From positions 7,117,001 to 7,181,000 of the forward strand of contig NZ_WSRO01000002.1 of NCBI RefSeq assembly GCF_009769735.1: DNA of 64,000 nucleotides, written 5' to 3'. The stretch is from Streptomyces sp. BA2. GTDB taxonomy: Bacteria; Actinomycetota; Actinomycetes; Streptomycetales; Streptomycetaceae. The notes under the pieces were generated by a model, which saw only the letters and a list, made by a program, of their open reading frames with translations, was not told the origin of the DNA and ran no database searches. Below are positions 1 through 8,379 of the stretch, piece by piece. The translations under genes were made by a program, and so were the position numbers. Numbering within the stretch: position 1 is the first letter of the stretch; each line of letters begins with the position of its first letter.

Positions 1-359
1 CCCCCGACTGCTGGAAATGCGGTCGTACGCTGGTGCTGCCGCCGCGGCTCGAACTGGTCACCGGTACGGGGACATCGCGCACCCGGCGCGGCATCAGGCT
101 CGCCCCGAGCGCGCGCGTCTACGCCCATCACCTGGTCGAGTACCCCGACCGGCACGACTTCCGGGCCGTCGTGGGCGAGGTGACCGCACACCCGCAGAAC
201 CCGGGCAGGTTCGGCCTCACCAACCACACCAAGGACGTGTGGACCGCGCGGAAGGACGACGGGACCGTACGGGACGTGGAGCCGGGCCGCACGATCGCAC
301 TGCGGGCGGGACTGCTCCTGGAGTTCGGGGGCGGGGCGGAGGCGGAGGTTCGGGGCTAG
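1..359 (+). CDS. C-terminal end of a zinc-ribbon signalling protein, probably a Ser/Thr kinase of the TerY-P type (partial)
   Basis: This is an open frame running in from the left edge (first full codon at 3, TAG at 357-359), giving 118 residues of a longer protein. It opens with a CWKCG knuckle, half of a zinc ribbon, followed by a beta-rich domain ending in the pattern GLTNHTKDVW...DGTVRDVEPG. From memory of the family, that arrangement is typical of the tail of kinases found with vWA and PP2C partners (TerY-P triads). The kinase catalytic core is outside the window, so this is inference. The gene is convergent with the ten-gene chaperone/protease operon and ends 13 bases from it. It therefore cannot share that operon's transcript, though it may belong to the same locus. 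Confidence 0.55.
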   Translation, partial: PDCWKCGRTLVLPPRLELVTGTGTSRTRRGIRLAPSARVYAHHLVEYPDRHDFRAVVGEVTAHPQNPGRFGLTNHTKDVWTARKDDGTVRDVEPGRTIALRAGLLLEFGGGAEAEVRG

Positions 360-372
360 CGGAGGTCCGGGC

Positions 373-2538
373 CTAGGCGCTGTGAGAGGGCGCGGGTGTC
401 TGCTTCGTACGCCATCGCCGCCACCACGTCCGCCACCAGGGGGCGGGAGTCGGCGGTACCGGTGGTGGCGCGGCGGGCAGCACGGCTCGTGCGGACGGCG
501 CGCCGATGGCCACGGCATCCGGCCTCGGCAGCGCGGTCACGGTGAACCGGCACTCCGCCGGGGAGACCTGGAGCGCCACGGGCCGCCCCGAGACGTGCTG
601 GCTGCGGGCCACGCGCCGCTCACCGCCGCGTTCGCCGTCCTCCCAGGAGATGAGCGTGAGGACGGCGGGCTCGGGCCACTCGAACCGCAGCTCGGCGCGG
701 TCGGCGGCCACCCGCCGCACCTCAAGGTCCCGTACCTCCCCCTGGTGTTCGACGACCACGTTCGGGCCGGAGACCGCGCGGTCGCCGAGCACGCTCACGG
801 CCGTCATCCGCAGCCGTTCACGGGGCGGCGGCAGCACGTCGACGGAGGTCGGCGGCGGTCCGTCGGGCGGAGTGAGGCGGCCCACGTGCTCGGACACGTC
901 CGCGCCCGGCGGCACATGGTGCGCGAACCACGGCACCAGATGGGCATCGCCGCGTGCGGGCGGACGCCACGCGACGCGTACGCGGCCGTCATCGAGGCGC
1001 CGCACGGAGAGCTCCTCCACCGGCGACGGCCAGCGTTCGACGCGGGCGGTGACGGTGCGCCCCGGTGACCGGACGAGCCGGCCGCCGGGACCGGGGTAGG
1101 CGCACCGGACCTCGTAGACGTAAAGCCCCACGGCGAGTGGTGTGTCCAGGAGCCGGTCGTGCTCGCAGAACACCCGCTGCCCCGGGCCGCTTTCGCCCTC
1201 GGCCCTGCGTACGACACTGACCTCCAGGGCCGAGGGCTCCGGCCGCCACCGCAGCCGCACGCCGTCCGGCACCGCTTCGGCGCGCAGCTCCGAGACGTCC
1301 GGGGTGAGCAGCACCTGTGCGGTGACGCGCGGTACCCCGGCGATGCGGCCCCGGCGCATCGGGAACACGGCGTAACGCAGCGGGCGCCCGGTGGGGGGAT
1401 CGAGGTCGGCCCTCGCGAGGGCGGTGTCGTCCGCCGACACCTCGACGGCGAGCTCGGGAGCGTCGTCGGGGTACCGGAGCACGCGGTACGACACCGGGTT
1501 CGTGCCAGTGCCCGTGCCAGTATCAGTGCCTGTGCCTGCGCCTGTGCCCGTGTCCCGGTCGTGGTGGCTCGGGGCGTGCCAGGACAGTCGTACGGTCCGT
1601 TCCCCGACGGAGGCCGTCACCTCCGACTCGCTCGCGGCGGAGGGAGCGTCGGCCAGGAGCGCGGCGACGCGCAGGAGACCGGCCTGCGCGTCCACGTCGT
1701 CGCGGGCCTGCCGCAGGGCGCCGAGCCAGGCGCCGGCCGCGCCACGGAGGTCGCCCTTGGACTTCAACTCCTCTGCTGTGTCGATAAGTTGACGCACGGC
1801 TGCGGACCGGGCCCGGAGCGTGTCGAGCAGCGCGGCCAGTACGTGATCCGTGGGCGCAGGGGCGATCAGCTGCGCGAGCCGTTCCGCCTCGCGCAGCCGG
1901 GTGCCCGGCCAGATGTTGTTGAGGGTCTCGGCGGCGTGCCGGGCGTCACCGGCCGCGGGGAAACGGACGGCGGCGACGGCGTCCACGAGCGGCCCCGCCT
2001 CGCCGCGGTGCACGCCGAGGGCGACGGCGTGCGCGGCGGCGGGTGGTGTGCGGGCGGCCCCGGGCTTCCGTTCCGCGGTGCCGTCGCTCAGCCGGCAGCA
2101 CAGTTCCCACAGGACGATGCGGCGCAGGCCCATCGGGTCGTCGCGTACGACGGTCTCCAGGATGTCCACGACGGCGGCCACGTCCAGGGCGCGCGGGTAG
2201 GCCGACGCGATCCACTGGGCACGGCACTTCTGGACGTACGCCAGATCGGCGCGCTGCCACAGGCCGCCGCGGGCGGGGAACCACAGGCCGTCGAGGATGC
2301 GGAAGCCGTCGTCGGTCTCGGCCTTCGGCAGCGTGCCGAACAGCGCCTGAGTCGACTGCCCCGAAGCGTGCGCGGGCGCGGGGGCGCGGAGGGCGTCGGC
2401 CGCGTGGCGGAAGCCCAGTTTCCTGATGGTCGCGTGCAGTTGGGCGTAGCCGCGCATCGCGGGGAAGGCGGGCAGGCTCGGCAAGGGGAGCCCGGAGACG
2501 TCGTCCGGCGGGCGCTCGCCGGGGTGCCAGTTCGTCAT
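373..2538 (-). CDS. Fibronectin type III repeat protein, last gene of the chaperone/CHAT operon
   Basis: A 721-aa protein with no signal peptide or membrane segment. The first ~310 residues are helix-rich with no motif I can name. From ~310 to ~680 it has three to four beta-sandwich repeats of the FN3 kind, with W-P spacing such as VRLSWHAP, VRLRWRPEP and VRVAWRPPA. The end is proline-rich with a WWRTWWRRWR basic-aromatic patch. A Gly-Thr run near residues 330-347 comes from a hexanucleotide repeat. The ATG lies 3 bases after the stop of the upstream MotB-like gene, so it is coupled to the operon. A scaffold or target-binding role is plausible for the FN3 domains; no enzymatic function is visible. 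Confidence 0.75.
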   Translation of the reverse strand: MTNWHPGERPPDDVSGLPLPSLPAFPAMRGYAQLHATIRKLGFRHAADALRAPAPAHASGQSTQALFGTLPKAETDDGFRILDGLWFPARGGLWQRADLAYVQKCRAQWIASAYPRALDVAAVVDILETVVRDDPMGLRRIVLWELCCRLSDGTAERKPGAARTPPAAAHAVALGVHRGEAGPLVDAVAAVRFPAAGDARHAAETLNNIWPGTRLREAERLAQLIAPAPTDHVLAALLDTLRARSAAVRQLIDTAEELKSKGDLRGAAGAWLGALRQARDDVDAQAGLLRVAALLADAPSAASESEVTASVGERTVRLSWHAPSHHDRDTGTGAGTGTDTGTGTGTNPVSYRVLRYPDDAPELAVEVSADDTALARADLDPPTGRPLRYAVFPMRRGRIAGVPRVTAQVLLTPDVSELRAEAVPDGVRLRWRPEPSALEVSVVRRAEGESGPGQRVFCEHDRLLDTPLAVGLYVYEVRCAYPGPGGRLVRSPGRTVTARVERWPSPVEELSVRRLDDGRVRVAWRPPARGDAHLVPWFAHHVPPGADVSEHVGRLTPPDGPPPTSVDVLPPPRERLRMTAVSVLGDRAVSGPNVVVEHQGEVRDLEVRRVAADRAELRFEWPEPAVLTLISWEDGERGGERRVARSQHVSGRPVALQVSPAECRFTVTALPRPDAVAIGAPSARAVLPAAPPPVPPTPAPWWRTWWRRWRTKQTPAPSHSA
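1502..1556. repeat. GTGCCN-type hexanucleotide repeat inside the FN3 gene
   Basis: About nine imperfect copies of a six-base unit (GTGCCA / GTGCCC / GTGCCT on the plus strand). They encode an alternating Gly-Thr run in the minus-strand FN3 protein, in the loop between two FN3-like domains. The unit is a multiple of three, so gain or loss of copies would keep the frame. Confidence 0.8.
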
Positions 2539-2541
2539 GGG

Positions 2542-3021
2542 TCAGCCGCCCGGCGTCGTGTAGAAGTACACCCTGACCTTCGCCGTCGACACGGGGTCGC
2601 CCAGGTTGTGGAAGTCGTCCGTAGCCGTCTTCTTGGTGAACATGTCCGGACGGCCCTTGCCGAGCAGCGAGTTGACGCGGTGCGCGTACGCCTCGCCGTT
2701 CCTGGAACCGCCGAAGGTCAGCACCAGCGCCGCCTCACGGCCCGCCCACTTTCCGGTGTTCTTGTGGATCTGCGTGGCGAGTTCGCCCTTGTCCGTGCCC
2801 TTGACCCGGAACTCCTCCGGCCGCAGTTCCACCGAGCGGGGGCCCGTGGGGGGTTTGGAGGGCGGCGGCTTCGATTCCCTCTTGGACGCCTTGGGGCGGT
2901 CGGCCAGGGGGTCGGGGCGGTCGGCCATCGACACCAGGGCCAGGACGAGGAGCAGATCGGCGAAGAGCCACCCCGCGAGGACGACCACGCTGATGCGCCC
3001 CCGGCGCCGCGTTCGGCTCAC
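2542..3021 (-). CDS. Single-TM MotB/ExbD/ZorB-like protein with a membrane aspartate
   Basis: A 159-aa protein with a short basic N-terminus, then one membrane helix at ~11-32 containing WLFADLLLVLAL. Asp22 sits inside the helix, as the proton-accepting Asp does in MotB, ExbD and ZorB. A Pro/Lys-rich linker (~35-65) follows. The C-terminal domain (~65-155) has the spacing of a degenerate OmpA-like fold (RNGEAYAHRVNSLL, then VRVYFY). The gene starts with GTG overlapping the stop of the two-TM partner (GTGA), the classic stator arrangement. My inference is a stator-like subunit coupling ion flow to the partner. It is shorter than MotB and lacks a clear peptidoglycan-binding motif. Confidence 0.6.
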   Translation of the reverse strand: MSRTRRRGRISVVVLAGWLFADLLLVLALVSMADRPDPLADRPKASKRESKPPPSKPPTGPRSVELRPEEFRVKGTDKGELATQIHKNTGKWAGREAALVLTFGGSRNGEAYAHRVNSLLGKGRPDMFTKKTATDDFHNLGDPVSTAKVRVYFYTTPGG

Positions 3022-4460
3022 GCGTCGCCCCCGCCGGGCGGCCGGTGCGGGGGCCGTGGCGGCGCGTCGACCGGTTCCGCCGGGGAGGGGATGTGACGTC
3101 CGCGGGCGTGCAGGGCACGGGTCTCCTCACTCCGGAGAATGTCATCGCTCCGGAGGGTCTCCTCGCTCCGGAGGGTGTCATCGGAATCCTCGGCGTCGTC
3201 GACGGCCTGCCCGTTCGAGCCGCCGCCCCACGCATGTCCGTTCCCCGCGGCTCCGGCCGAAGCGGGCACGGTCTCCGTCCCCAGCAGGGTCGAAGCGACC
3301 ACGGCCGGTGCACCATGCAGGCCAGACGCCCCGGCGAGCGCCCCGATCCGAGCGTCGAGCCGCGCCGCCGCGTCCTGCCAGTGCGCCGCCGCCGCGTCCC
3401 ACCGCTCCGTCGCCTCGCGCATCCCGTCCACCGCGTCGCCCGTACGCCCCGTGCTCGCGACCAGCGCCTGCGAGGCCCGGTCGGTGGCCTCGGCCACCGA
3501 CTCCGACTTGGTGACCAGCGACTGCTGGGCGGCGATCAGGGACTTCAGGGACGCCTCGACCGTGTCGCCCGCCGCCTTGACGCGGTCGGCGATGCCGCGC
3601 GCCGCGTCCGCGCCTGCCACGCTCGCCTTGTCCGCCGCCGTACGGCCGTCGCGCAGGGTCTGCTCTATGCGGGAGGCCGCGACGCCCAGCTTCGGCACTT
3701 CGACGGTGAGCGCGTCCGCCGAGGCCTTCAGCGCGTCGATGGATGTGCTCACCGCCGTCGTCGTGTCGGTCAGCGCCTTGTGGCTCGTCGCCGCCTTCGA
3801 CGCGAGCTGCCGCATCTGGGTGGCCGCCTTGGTGAGCTCGGAGGCGAACTGCTGGGGTGAGGCGCTCCGGTGCGGGACGAGCACCATCTGCGTACGCGTG
3901 AGGACGGAAGCGAGTTCGGCGAGGAGGCGTTCACGCTCGCTCTGCTGCTCCGCCTCCTCCCGCTCCGTACGCGCCCGCACCCGCGCGTGCCACACGGAGA
4001 GCAGGACGAGGAGAGCGATCAGGAGCACCGCCATCAGCGCGACGTTCTCGAAACGGCCCAGAGTCGACAGATGCCCGCCGAAGCCGGACTGCCACAGCTG
4101 GAGGAAGGGCCGCGTCGACTCCTTGGGGTCCTCCTTGCTCAGCTCCCCATACGCCCGCACCGCCTCCCGCAGTCCGAACCATGTCACCAGGAGCGGGATG
4201 AAGACGAGGATGCCGAGCGCAGCTTCGAGGCGGCCGTCGTGCCGCCCCGCCTGCCCTGCGGGCGGCGTCAGGATGCTCTCGGGGCGTACGTAGGCGTCCA
4301 CGAGGTCCACCTCGGCCCATCGGTCGAGCTGGTGCGCGGGCCTCAAGTCCTTGGCGAGCACGGTCAGTTCGGCCGAACGCGGTGCGAGCGCCGGATGGGC
4401 TGCCAGACGCTGCAACTCGTCGATGAGTTTCTGCTTGTCCAGCAGTTCTGCGGGCGTCAA
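3018..4460 (-). CDS. Two-TM membrane protein with long coiled-coil tail (possible MotA/ZorA-like partner)
   Basis: A 480-aa protein. An N-terminal helical segment (1-75) is followed by TM1 at ~79-97 and TM2 at ~138-157. A long Ala/Ser/Thr/Lys coiled coil (~160-370) then reads like a methyl-accepting chemotaxis or apolipoprotein-type helix. The last ~100 residues are low-complexity, with repeated LRSEET-like units. The start is TTG overlapping the upstream stop (TTGA), and its own stop overlaps the GTG of the one-TM Asp-bearing protein. MotA normally has four TMs and ZorA three with a long cytoplasmic tail, so the assignment rests on pairing and on the long tail rather than on a motif. It is otherwise an unknown coiled-coil membrane protein. 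Confidence 0.55.
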   Translation of the reverse strand: MTPAELLDKQKLIDELQRLAAHPALAPRSAELTVLAKDLRPAHQLDRWAEVDLVDAYVRPESILTPPAGQAGRHDGRLEAALGILVFIPLLVTWFGLREAVRAYGELSKEDPKESTRPFLQLWQSGFGGHLSTLGRFENVALMAVLLIALLVLLSVWHARVRARTEREEAEQQSERERLLAELASVLTRTQMVLVPHRSASPQQFASELTKAATQMRQLASKAATSHKALTDTTTAVSTSIDALKASADALTVEVPKLGVAASRIEQTLRDGRTAADKASVAGADAARGIADRVKAAGDTVEASLKSLIAAQQSLVTKSESVAEATDRASQALVASTGRTGDAVDGMREATERWDAAAAHWQDAAARLDARIGALAGASGLHGAPAVVASTLLGTETVPASAGAAGNGHAWGGGSNGQAVDDAEDSDDTLRSEETLRSDDILRSEETRALHARGRHIPSPAEPVDAPPRPPHRPPGGGDA

Positions 4461-6241
4461 ACGCTTCCCCCTGTTCTCGGGCCTCGCCGGTTGTGCCCGT
4501 CGCGGTTCAACCGCCGCAACAGGGCCTCGGCATCGGCGTGTTCAGGATTCCATGTGAGGCACTTCCCCAGGGCCTCAATCGCCTCATCGCGTCCCCCGAG
4601 ACGCTGTACTTCCACCGCGTGCCGGTAGGTGCGCTCCGCGAGCAGTCCGCGTACGCGTTCGCTGGTCGGGTCATGGCCGTACGCGCACCGCAGCCACCGC
4701 TCGGCGTCGGGGAAGTGGCGGGGTGACGTGTCGGCCATCGCGGCCGCGCAGTGCACGTCGATCATCGCGTCGAGCACGTCGGCCCCGGCGGGTCTGGTGG
4801 CCGCCCCCATCCATGCCGCGTGCGAGGCCTGTACGGCGTCCTCGTAGCGACCGAGTTCCAACAGGTTCTCGGCGCGGGCTAGTTGACGCAGAGCGATCCG
4901 GTCGGCCGGAGGTGGCGTCTGTGTGTCGGGGGCGGCCGGCGGCGGCATCGACGTCAGTTCGTCGAGCAACGCCCCCGCCTCCGCGACGATCTCCCGCAGG
5001 AGTGTCACCGCCTCCTGTGCGCGCCCCTGCCCCGCGAGTAGCCGCGCCTGTTCGACATCCCTGCGCGGCGAGGCCTCCCACGCCTGCTCCGCGCCCCCGA
5101 CCAGCGTGGCCGTCAGAGCGGGCGCGTCCGACAGCGTGTCCTCGGCCGGGTCGGCGGGCTGCAGCGGGCCCTCCTCCAGCGCGGCGGACCCGCCTGCCCC
5201 GCCCGCGAGCCGCACCGCGTGCTTCAGCGCCCCCAGGGCGAGCAGCTCGGGCGGTGCCTGCACCCGGTGCCCGCCGAGCTCGGCCACCCCCGAACCGATC
5301 TGTTCCATCAGAGTGTTGCCACCCGTCAGGAGCAGCGTGTCGACGTCCGCGGGCGTCATCCCCGACTGGTCGAGCAGCGACCGCGCACGGTCGACCGTGC
5401 GCCGCACATGCAGGGCTAGGTAGGCGTCCAGATGGGGCCGGGTGATCCGCACATCCAGCGGCGGCCCCGTCCCCACGTCCAGGGACAGCTCGGCGGCACC
5501 CGCGCTCCCCGGCGTGCTCAGCGCCTCCCGAGCCTCCTGCGCCCGCGCCCGCAGCGCGAGCCACACCTCGGGGTCCACCCCCGACACCGACCCGGGGCCG
5601 CGGTGCCTGCGAAGCAGCCGTACCGCCGACGAGAGGACCTCCCCGTCGAAGGCGCGCCCGCCCGAGGTGGCCGCGCCCTCGTGGCCGAGCGCGCGGTAGT
5701 GCCCCCGTACACCGCGGACCAGGCCGAGTTCGAACCCCTCGTACCCCATCCCGTACACGAGGAAGGTGCCGCTGTCCCGCTCCGAAGCGTGTCCGACGAC
5801 GGCGGCCATCGCGTCGCTGATGAGCCGCGTGGGCGCGAGCCCCGCCTCCTGCGCCGCGTCCCGCAGCGCCGCACGCTGCGCCGACCGGTAGGCCGCGGGC
5901 ACACTGATCACGGTCTGCGCGAGCGTCCCCGACGTCTCCGCCTCAAGGCGCTCCCGCAGCAGCCGCAGCATCCGCACCACCAGGCGCTCCGGCTCGAACG
6001 GCGCCCCCTGCGCCCGGACGGGCCGCCCGCCGCCGACCCGGCTCTTGAGGCTGGGGAAGGAGACGGGAAGCACCCCCGCGGGGGCGGGCTCGCACAGCAG
6101 CCACGGCCAGTCCGACCGGTCGACGACCGCCGCGTCGAGCCGGCGCGCGGGCTGCCCCGGCAGCGCGAACAGCGCGCGCAGGCCCGTGCCGCCGAAGTCG
6201 AGCCCGAGGCACACAGGGGCGCGCCCCACCGCTGAAGTCAT
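4457..6241 (-). CDS. Hsp70-like protein with degenerate ATPase motifs and a C-terminal TPR region
   Basis: A 594-aa protein whose ATG overlaps the DnaK stop (ATGA at 6238-6241); the open frame extends further upstream but would overlap dnaK. Residues ~8-400 follow the Hsp70/actin fold: GLDFGGTG (13-20) matches phosphate-1, VISVPAAYRSAQR (~111-123) matches the strongly conserved strand, and LLTGGNTLM matches the adenosine loop. The phosphate-2 site reads VYGMGYEGF (162-170) where DnaK has VYDLGGGTF. The VDEPTAAA strand is ISDAMAAVV. The key Asp and Glu are therefore missing, suggesting little or no ATP hydrolysis. There is no substrate-binding beta domain; instead, TPR-like helices run from ~420 to 585. 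It is probably a regulatory pseudo-chaperone. Confidence 0.75.
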   Translation of the reverse strand: MTSAVGRAPVCLGLDFGGTGLRALFALPGQPARRLDAAVVDRSDWPWLLCEPAPAGVLPVSFPSLKSRVGGGRPVRAQGAPFEPERLVVRMLRLLRERLEAETSGTLAQTVISVPAAYRSAQRAALRDAAQEAGLAPTRLISDAMAAVVGHASERDSGTFLVYGMGYEGFELGLVRGVRGHYRALGHEGAATSGGRAFDGEVLSSAVRLLRRHRGPGSVSGVDPEVWLALRARAQEAREALSTPGSAGAAELSLDVGTGPPLDVRITRPHLDAYLALHVRRTVDRARSLLDQSGMTPADVDTLLLTGGNTLMEQIGSGVAELGGHRVQAPPELLALGALKHAVRLAGGAGGSAALEEGPLQPADPAEDTLSDAPALTATLVGGAEQAWEASPRRDVEQARLLAGQGRAQEAVTLLREIVAEAGALLDELTSMPPPAAPDTQTPPPADRIALRQLARAENLLELGRYEDAVQASHAAWMGAATRPAGADVLDAMIDVHCAAAMADTSPRHFPDAERWLRCAYGHDPTSERVRGLLAERTYRHAVEVQRLGGRDEAIEALGKCLTWNPEHADAEALLRRLNRDGHNRRGPRTGGSV

Positions 6242-8379
6242 CCGTCGACCGTGTCTTCCCCGACCTGGAGGATGCCGCCGTAGTCGGGCCGGTCGGGCAG
6301 CGACCGCACCCGGCGCTCCGACTGGGCCACCGCCACCAGACTGCGGAGGTTGCGGGCCTGCTGCGCGGTCTGCACCCGATTGCCCTGCCGGTGGGCCTGC
6401 TTGACGAAGTCGACCGCCTCGTTGATCTGCCGCACCGTGTCCGGCGGCGCGCCTTCCGACGCCAGCTCGGCCTGCCGGAACTGGCTGGCAAGCCCGCACT
6501 GGTGGAACACGTCGTCGAGGAGCAGCTCGGTGAGGCGCTTGTACTCGCCGCTGTCGCCCATCGCCGCCGCCCGCTGGGCCTGCTCGATGTCACGGCGCAC
6601 CTTCATCGCCTGCACCGGCTCGATGTACGTGCCGTACCGCTTCAGGAAGTGGTCGGCCTCCCGCTCGGCGTACCCCAGCTCCTCGCGCAGCACATGGCTG
6701 TCGACCTCCGCGCCCGTCTCCGGCGGCGGGGTCCTCGGCCGCTCGCGGTTCGGGGTCGCCTCAAGCGTCATGTCAGTGCCGCGCACACTGATGCGTACGG
6801 TGATGATGCGATCGGCGGAGTAGTTGAACGACACGTCCACGTGCCGGTTGATCTCGATCTCCTGCGGCAGGTCGAACTCGACGACACCCTGCTCGTGGTT
6901 CTCGCTCGCCACCTGGCTGTCGCCCTCGTAGACCGGGACGCGGATGCGGCGGCTGTCGGTCGCGTGGAAGGTCCGCTGCCGCGGCTCGGGCAGCGGGTAG
7001 GGCGAACCGGCCGGGATGATCTCGACGAACACATCGCGCTGGGAGCCTTTGACCGCGGCGATCCCCATGGCCATGGGCGTCGACTCGTACAGCCCCGTCG
7101 AGCCGACAGGACGGGCGTTGACCAGGCTCTCCGCGCAGTCCTCGCAGACCTGCGCGGAGTCGTCGTTGACCTTCGCGCACTGCGGATCGGGGCACTCCAC
7201 GCCGTCCAGGGTCTCGGCGAGTACGCCCGCGCCGAAGGCGACGCACTCCATGGGGTTGATGTTCCTGCGGACCTTGTCCTTGCCGAAGAACGCCTCGACC
7301 GCCTCGTACACGGGCCGGGTGAGCGTGCCGCCGCCCACCAGGAGGACGTCGGAGATGTCCGTGGGCGCCAGTTCGTAGCGGCCGAGGGTCTCCGTCACCA
7401 GGTCCATCGTCCGGGACACCAGCGGAGCGATCATCGCGTTGAACTCGCCCTGGGAGAGCGTCATCTCGACGTCGAGCACGCCCTTCTGGCTCCGGTAGGC
7501 CGCCGGGATCACGATGTACGTCTCGTCGAGGTCGTTCAGCTCACGCTTGGCGCGCTCGGCGGCCTTCTTCGCCTGGAAGAGGAACGCCTTGTCGCCCGAC
7601 GGGTCGACCTGGTGCTCGTCCCGCATCCACTGGATGATCCGCTCGACGATGGCGAGGTCGAAGTCGTCGCCGCCGAGCCAGATGTCGCCCGCCGAACGCA
7701 GCACCTGGAACTGGCTGTTGCCCTCCCGGTCCTTGACCGCGTTCAGGACCGAGATGTCGAAGGTGCCGCCCCCGAGGTCATAGACCAGGACCCGGCTGCG
7801 TTCGCCGCCCGGCTTGTGCAGGCCGAAGGCGACCGCGGCGGCCGTGGGCTCGTCCACGATCTTCTTCACCACCAGGCCCGCCCGCTCGGCCGCCTCACGG
7901 GTCGCGGCGCGCTGTGCGTCACGGAAGTACGCGGGCACGGTGATCACGGCGTGCGTCACCTGCTCGCCCAGGGTCCGGGTCGCGTCCTGGACGAGCTTCT
8001 CCAGGATCATCCGCGAGACATCGGCCGGCGTCAGCGTCTTGTCGCCGAGCACCACGTGGGCGCGCGGGTCGTCGTCGGGCCCCGCGACGATCTCGTAACT
8101 CAGCCTGCCGCGCGCCTCGGCCACCGACGTGTCCGCGAAGTCCCGGCCCATCAGGCGCTTCACGGACACCACCGTGTCCTTCGGCTGCCTGATCGCCCAG
8201 TTCAGCGCGTCCTCGCCGACCAGCGGCTGGTGTGGGCGGTCCTGCCGGGCCAGGCCCACCACGGACGGGGTGAGCCGCTCGCCCTTGCTGTTGGTGAGCA
8301 CCGCGATGTCCGCGCGGTGCGGATCGTGGGCGGCGACCGCGCTGTTCGTGGTGCCGAGATCGATGCCGATGGCCTTCAT
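6238..8379 (-). CDS. DnaK-family Hsp70 with a four-cysteine insertion
   Basis: A 713-aa chaperone. The N-terminal ATPase domain is intact: IGIDLGTTNS at 4-13, VITVPAYFRDAQR, VDEPTAAAVAFG, VYDLGGGTFDIS and LLVGGGTLTRP. After FGAGVLAETLDG the usual linker is replaced by a segment with Cys396, 401, 412 and 415 (CX4C-X10-CX2C), a likely zinc ribbon. A beta substrate-binding domain (~435-560) and a helical lid (~575-690) follow. The protein does not end in the usual EEVD-like or acidic tail. Its ATG overlaps the grpE stop, and the pseudo-Hsp70 follows by another ATGA overlap. As the DnaK of an accessory operon it is unlikely to be the housekeeping copy. Confidence 0.85.
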   Translation of the reverse strand: MKAIGIDLGTTNSAVAAHDPHRADIAVLTNSKGERLTPSVVGLARQDRPHQPLVGEDALNWAIRQPKDTVVSVKRLMGRDFADTSVAEARGRLSYEIVAGPDDDPRAHVVLGDKTLTPADVSRMILEKLVQDATRTLGEQVTHAVITVPAYFRDAQRAATREAAERAGLVVKKIVDEPTAAAVAFGLHKPGGERSRVLVYDLGGGTFDISVLNAVKDREGNSQFQVLRSAGDIWLGGDDFDLAIVERIIQWMRDEHQVDPSGDKAFLFQAKKAAERAKRELNDLDETYIVIPAAYRSQKGVLDVEMTLSQGEFNAMIAPLVSRTMDLVTETLGRYELAPTDISDVLLVGGGTLTRPVYEAVEAFFGKDKVRRNINPMECVAFGAGVLAETLDGVECPDPQCAKVNDDSAQVCEDCAESLVNARPVGSTGLYESTPMAMGIAAVKGSQRDVFVEIIPAGSPYPLPEPRQRTFHATDSRRIRVPVYEGDSQVASENHEQGVVEFDLPQEIEINRHVDVSFNYSADRIITVRISVRGTDMTLEATPNRERPRTPPPETGAEVDSHVLREELGYAEREADHFLKRYGTYIEPVQAMKVRRDIEQAQRAAAMGDSGEYKRLTELLLDDVFHQCGLASQFRQAELASEGAPPDTVRQINEAVDFVKQAHRQGNRVQTAQQARNLRSLVAVAQSERRVRSLPDRPDYGGILQVGEDTVDG

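Noticed and set aside
1159..3096. 645-aa plus-strand open frame
   Set aside because: It is the mirror of the FN3 and MotB-like genes in GC-rich DNA; its translation is Arg/Gly-rich with no domain.
373..4460. A complete Zorya system
   Set aside because: Only a ZorA/ZorB-like pair is seen; there is no ZorC and no ZorD helicase/nuclease in the window.
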